Assembly (NCBI GenBank): GCA_027946555.1
Contig: JAPEVC010000370.1
Span: 1-21,950, forward strand
DNA from: Gnomoniopsis sp. IMI 355080
Taxonomy: Eukaryota > Ascomycota > Sordariomycetes > Diaporthales > Gnomoniaceae
DNA: 21,950 bases
Reading direction: 5' to 3'
Shown: positions 18,979-21,950 of the stretch, piece by piece
Layout of the letters: each line of letters begins with the position of its first letter
How positions within the stretch are numbered: the stretch's first letter is position 1
Notes under the pieces: generated by a model
Seen by the model: the letters and a program-made list of their open reading frames with translations, nothing else
Database searches by the model: none
What the model was told of the DNA's origin: nothing
Position numbers and translations under genes: made by a program

Positions 18979-20782
18979 TTACTGATTCGCAGCGTGGTGT
19001 TGACCTCCAAACATCCGCGCGTCCATGAGCGGGATGCTCTTGTTGTTTTCTTTTCGCGAGTCATACGCTGGAACGTCCACTTCCTGGTCCATGTCCTCGT
19101 CGTTGATGACTTCTCGAGTGAGTTCGACGTAGTCGTATGCTATTGATGTGTTAGAAATTAGATATCTAGTCACGTCGTCGTTCTGGGAAGAGACAGAAAC
19201 TTACCAAACTCACCGATCTCAGCATCATCAATACCCAAGATCTCAGCCTCTTCGTTCGCACGAAGATGTAGTCCGGGCGTCAAATTGAGAATGAATAGGA
19301 TCAGAGTCGTCATAATGAAAGAGTAGAACCCGCCAGAGACGGAGTCAGCCAGCTGGTAGCCCAACTGAATCCAATGCTGGTTCACCCATCCTCCTGAGAT
19401 CTCAGTCGTTCCGTCCAAGTGAGCAATATAGTCAGCGGCGAAGAAAGCCGTGAGGACGTTGCCCACGAGCCCGCCCACACCGTGCACTGCGAAGATATCG
19501 AGAGCATCGTCTATGCGCAGAAGGAATTTGAGCTTCGTGCCGTAGTTGGCAAAAGCTGCGCCCAGAACGCCAAATGGCACTGCAGCCCAAACGGGGACGT
19601 AACCTGGGGGTTGAGGTTAGTACATCGTGGTGTGGGAGGAAGAAGGCGCTTCTCTCAACGGCCGAAAGACATACCTGAGCCGGGAGTGATGGCCACCAAT
19701 CCAGCCACAACACCAGAGCAGAAACCGACCGTGGACCACTTCCTTTCCAAACGGTAGTCCAGCACGCACCACGTGATGCCGCCCATACAAGCTGCCAAGT
19801 TGGTAACCACAGCCGCCATCGTCGCCCTCAAGTTCGCAGACAGTGCGGAACCCGCGTTGAATCCGAACCAGCCCACCCAGAGAAACACGGTCCCGATCAC
19901 AATATGCGTGACGTTGTGCGGGCGATAGTTCAACTCATGCGTGCCGTGGCCACGCCTCTTGCCCAGCATCATCGAATAGGCCAGCGCCGCGCACCCGGAC
20001 GAGATATGCACCGGGGTTCCACCCGCAAAGTCCAGCCCGCCCATCTGGAACGTCCAGCCCGACGGATTCCAGGTCCAGCAGGCAATGGGATCGTACACAA
20101 TCGTGGCCCAGATGAACATGAAGACGACGCAGGGCAGCATGCGGCCGCGCTCGGCGACGGCGCCCGTGGCCAGTGCAACGGTGATGGCGGAGAACATGCC
20201 CTGGTAGACGGCGAAGAGCAGATCCGGGATGCGAGACGAGCCGACTGAGGGCCGGGCCAAGACATCTTTGAAGCCGAAATTGGCCAGGTCACCAATAAAA
20301 GGGCCCGCGGTGTGCGAGAAGGTGAGCGAGTAGCCCCAGAAGAACCATTGAAAGGTTGTGACGGCTGTGGCCATAACACTGAGCCAAATGAGGGAGAGTG
20401 CGGACTTTCTTCTTGCAAGCCCCGAATAAAAAAAACTGTACGCAGGCTTCGTTAGCATGCCCTGGCTTTACAGGAAGGCGTGTATCTCAGGAACGTTGAG
20501 CCACTTACCCTACACCCGGAATCATGAGCAGAACGAGCGCGGTTGCCGTTATCATCCACGCGACATCGCCAGACTAGATGTCGATATATTAGCGCGCAGC
20601 TCCAACTCATCTGTTTTTTTTTTTTTCGTTCTTTTTTTATTTTAATGAACGAGACAACTTACCTCATACCAGATATTCAAGTCCTCCGTAAGAGAGTCCC
20701 CTCCGTTCGGCCCAGTGCCATTATAGTCGGCTACCCGGACGATATATTCGTCGTCCAGGTCCACTCCATTTATCACAACCAT
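18979..20782 (-). CDS. Mep/Amt/Rh-family ammonium transporter, five exons
   Basis: Exons 20782-20663, 20573-20509, 20435-19675, 19603-19205 and 19139-18979 give 501 aa, a usual length for fungal Mep proteins. It imports ammonium across the plasma membrane. An outside N-terminus with one N-glycosylation sequon (NGT, residue 21) precedes the first helix (VAWMITATALVLLMIPGVGF). Signature blocks are FFYSGLARRKS, VAERGRMLPCVVFMF and DFAGGTPVHISSG. The twin pore histidines are His205 (TPVHISSG) and His356 (IFAVHGVGG). Keeping the first His is a Mep2-type trait; yeast Mep1/Mep3 have Glu there. The cytosolic tail starts near 426, with EILGIDDAEIGEFAYDY. All four introns have canonical ends, and three splice a codon. 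The paralogue (MepA/MepB/MeaA type) is not resolved, so no symbol is given. Confidence 0.96.
20612..20645. repeat. T-rich tract in intron 1 of the ammonium transporter
   Basis: A T homopolymer, a short interruption and a second T run lie near the 5' end of intron 1 (20662-20574 on the minus strand, where they read as A runs). It is prone to sequencing and replication length errors but lies outside coding sequence. Confidence 0.8.
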
Positions 20783-21950
20783 GATGGCTAATGATGATCC
20801 CAGACGATCACGGTAAATTCGCCGAGGTTATAGCTACTGTTACTAGCCTGCTGTGATATCAATTCACTCAGGTCACGACAAGGTGACGTCTGACAGCCCT
20901 TGCGCTCGAGCAGCTCTCGCTTTTTGAGATGTGTTGAGTATATTGGACCGAAAGGCGTAGACAAAGCAATCAAGATCGAGCAGCAAGTACCCAGTTGCGG
21001 AATTCAAGGCCGGGAACGGAAGTTCCAAGAAAGAAAGTAGTGGTGATCGGTCCCGCTCAGATAAAGAAGACCAAGCCACCAGCCCCTTCACGGTTTGTCA
21101 AAGGTGCGGGACCCCCCCTTCAAGCAAAGGCGGGAAGAAGCAATATCGCAACACTCAAAGTGCGGAATGATTTAGTGGCGCGATGTCTGTAGAAGCGGGA
21201 CAGCTGGGTCCCTTGCCGCGTGCAGACGCCACGGAGGTTGGGTAAGATGGTCGGAGCACAAAGCGGTGTGTTCGAGAGTGAGGTCTGTCTTTGAGGAAGC
21301 AGACGGCAGAGAGACGTGGGGAAAAAGCAAAAACACAAACTCAAAAAATAGATACCATGCGGATCGACGGTCTGGGTCTTCAACTACGCCGGGGGAAAAG
21401 GGAATAATAGATGAAGAAAAAGGGACAAAGTGACATTGGACCATCAAAGTTTGCCCAGGCCCTGCCCAGTCCCTGCCTCTCCTGTGCTAGACCCAATAAG
21501 CTGAGCTGGTATCAATAAACCAGGCTATTCGGACCTTCTATATCTCGGAATGGAAGCGAATAATGAAAAGCTGAGCATTCACCCTTCAGCCTAGCGAATT
21601 GAACAAGCAGGGGGCGGCGACGTTGCAAAATCGAGACACCAACATTTCATCATGCTTGTTGGCCGTTGGTAAACTTTCATGGCGTGTAGCATGACAGCCT
21701 GACCGCTTGCTTGTGCAACGTACGTTACCGTCTTTACCAGGTTTAGCTGACGATCAACGGTTGGTTGTGGCGTTGCAAGGACTGCTGTTGCTGTTGTCAT
21801 CATGGCACTGCAGCAATTTCGATAGGGGTTCTACAGCTGCACCTCGCTGCACCTTTGCTGCACAACATCTGGAGATTATTGTCCACTTTGGCCCCAGTCA
21901 CCGATGTACATACTATGTAGATGCTCCATCAGAGTTTGCTAGATCACGGC
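20783..21950 (-). promoter_or_regulatory. Upstream region of the ammonium transporter
   Basis: About 1.17 kb upstream of the ATG, extending to the window edge. It contains AGATAA (21059-21064) and CGATAG (21820-21825), both matching HGATAR, the site of AreA/Nit2-type GATA factors that control fungal ammonium transporters. Two matches in this length are expected by chance, so this is weak support for nitrogen regulation. No other gene is supported; the minus-strand ORFs at 21120-21447 and 21591-21803 look non-coding. Confidence 0.4.

Overview
The window is nuclear DNA of a filamentous ascomycete (Pezizomycotina, probably Sordariomycetes). The genes carry short spliceosomal introns (50-115 nt) with GTAAGT/GTATGC/GTGAGT donors and CTAAC/CTGAC branch sites. 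Starts are of the CACAATGG type and leaders are pyrimidine-rich. The palindrome TACCTAGGTA recurs in gene-poor DNA. Genus and species cannot be fixed from the sequence alone.

Layout. (1) 66-1854: two divergent housekeeping genes, the TRAPP subunit TRS23 (-) and the RNA polymerase II subunit RPB4 (+). (2) 2574-4109: a single-pass membrane protein (-) with a six-cysteine N-terminal domain, a Ser/Thr-rich stalk and a long disordered tail. (3) 4110-9783: about 5.7 kb with no confident gene. It holds a diverged duplicated promoter-like block (about 7018-7150 and 8099-8240), three perfect TACCTAGGTA palindromes, small repeats and two doubtful short genes. (4) 9784-12386: two convergent genes for the secretory route, a three-exon type-B carboxylesterase with a GPI-like tail (+) and a small secreted cysteine-containing protein (-) whose last exon is easily missed. 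(5) 12387-14938: about 2.5 kb with nothing convincing. (6) 14939-18133: a divergent pair for ribosome assembly and translation, PUF6 (-) and the RWD protein GIR2 (+), separated by 269 bp. (7) 18979-20782: a five-exon Mep/Amt ammonium transporter (-), followed by about 1.2 kb of its upstream region.

No operon-like or clearly new multi-gene system is visible. The genes divide into conserved core functions (vesicle tethering, transcription, ribosome biogenesis, translation, ammonium uptake) and an accessory middle with secreted or surface proteins. The observations most worth checking are: the TRS23 start codon split by an intron, with an upstream ORF whose stop overlaps it; the hidden second exon of the small secreted protein; a perfect palindrome midway between the PUF6 and GIR2 start codons; the paired promoter-like blocks in the gene-poor stretch; and a stop-free, frame-neutral intron in the esterase.
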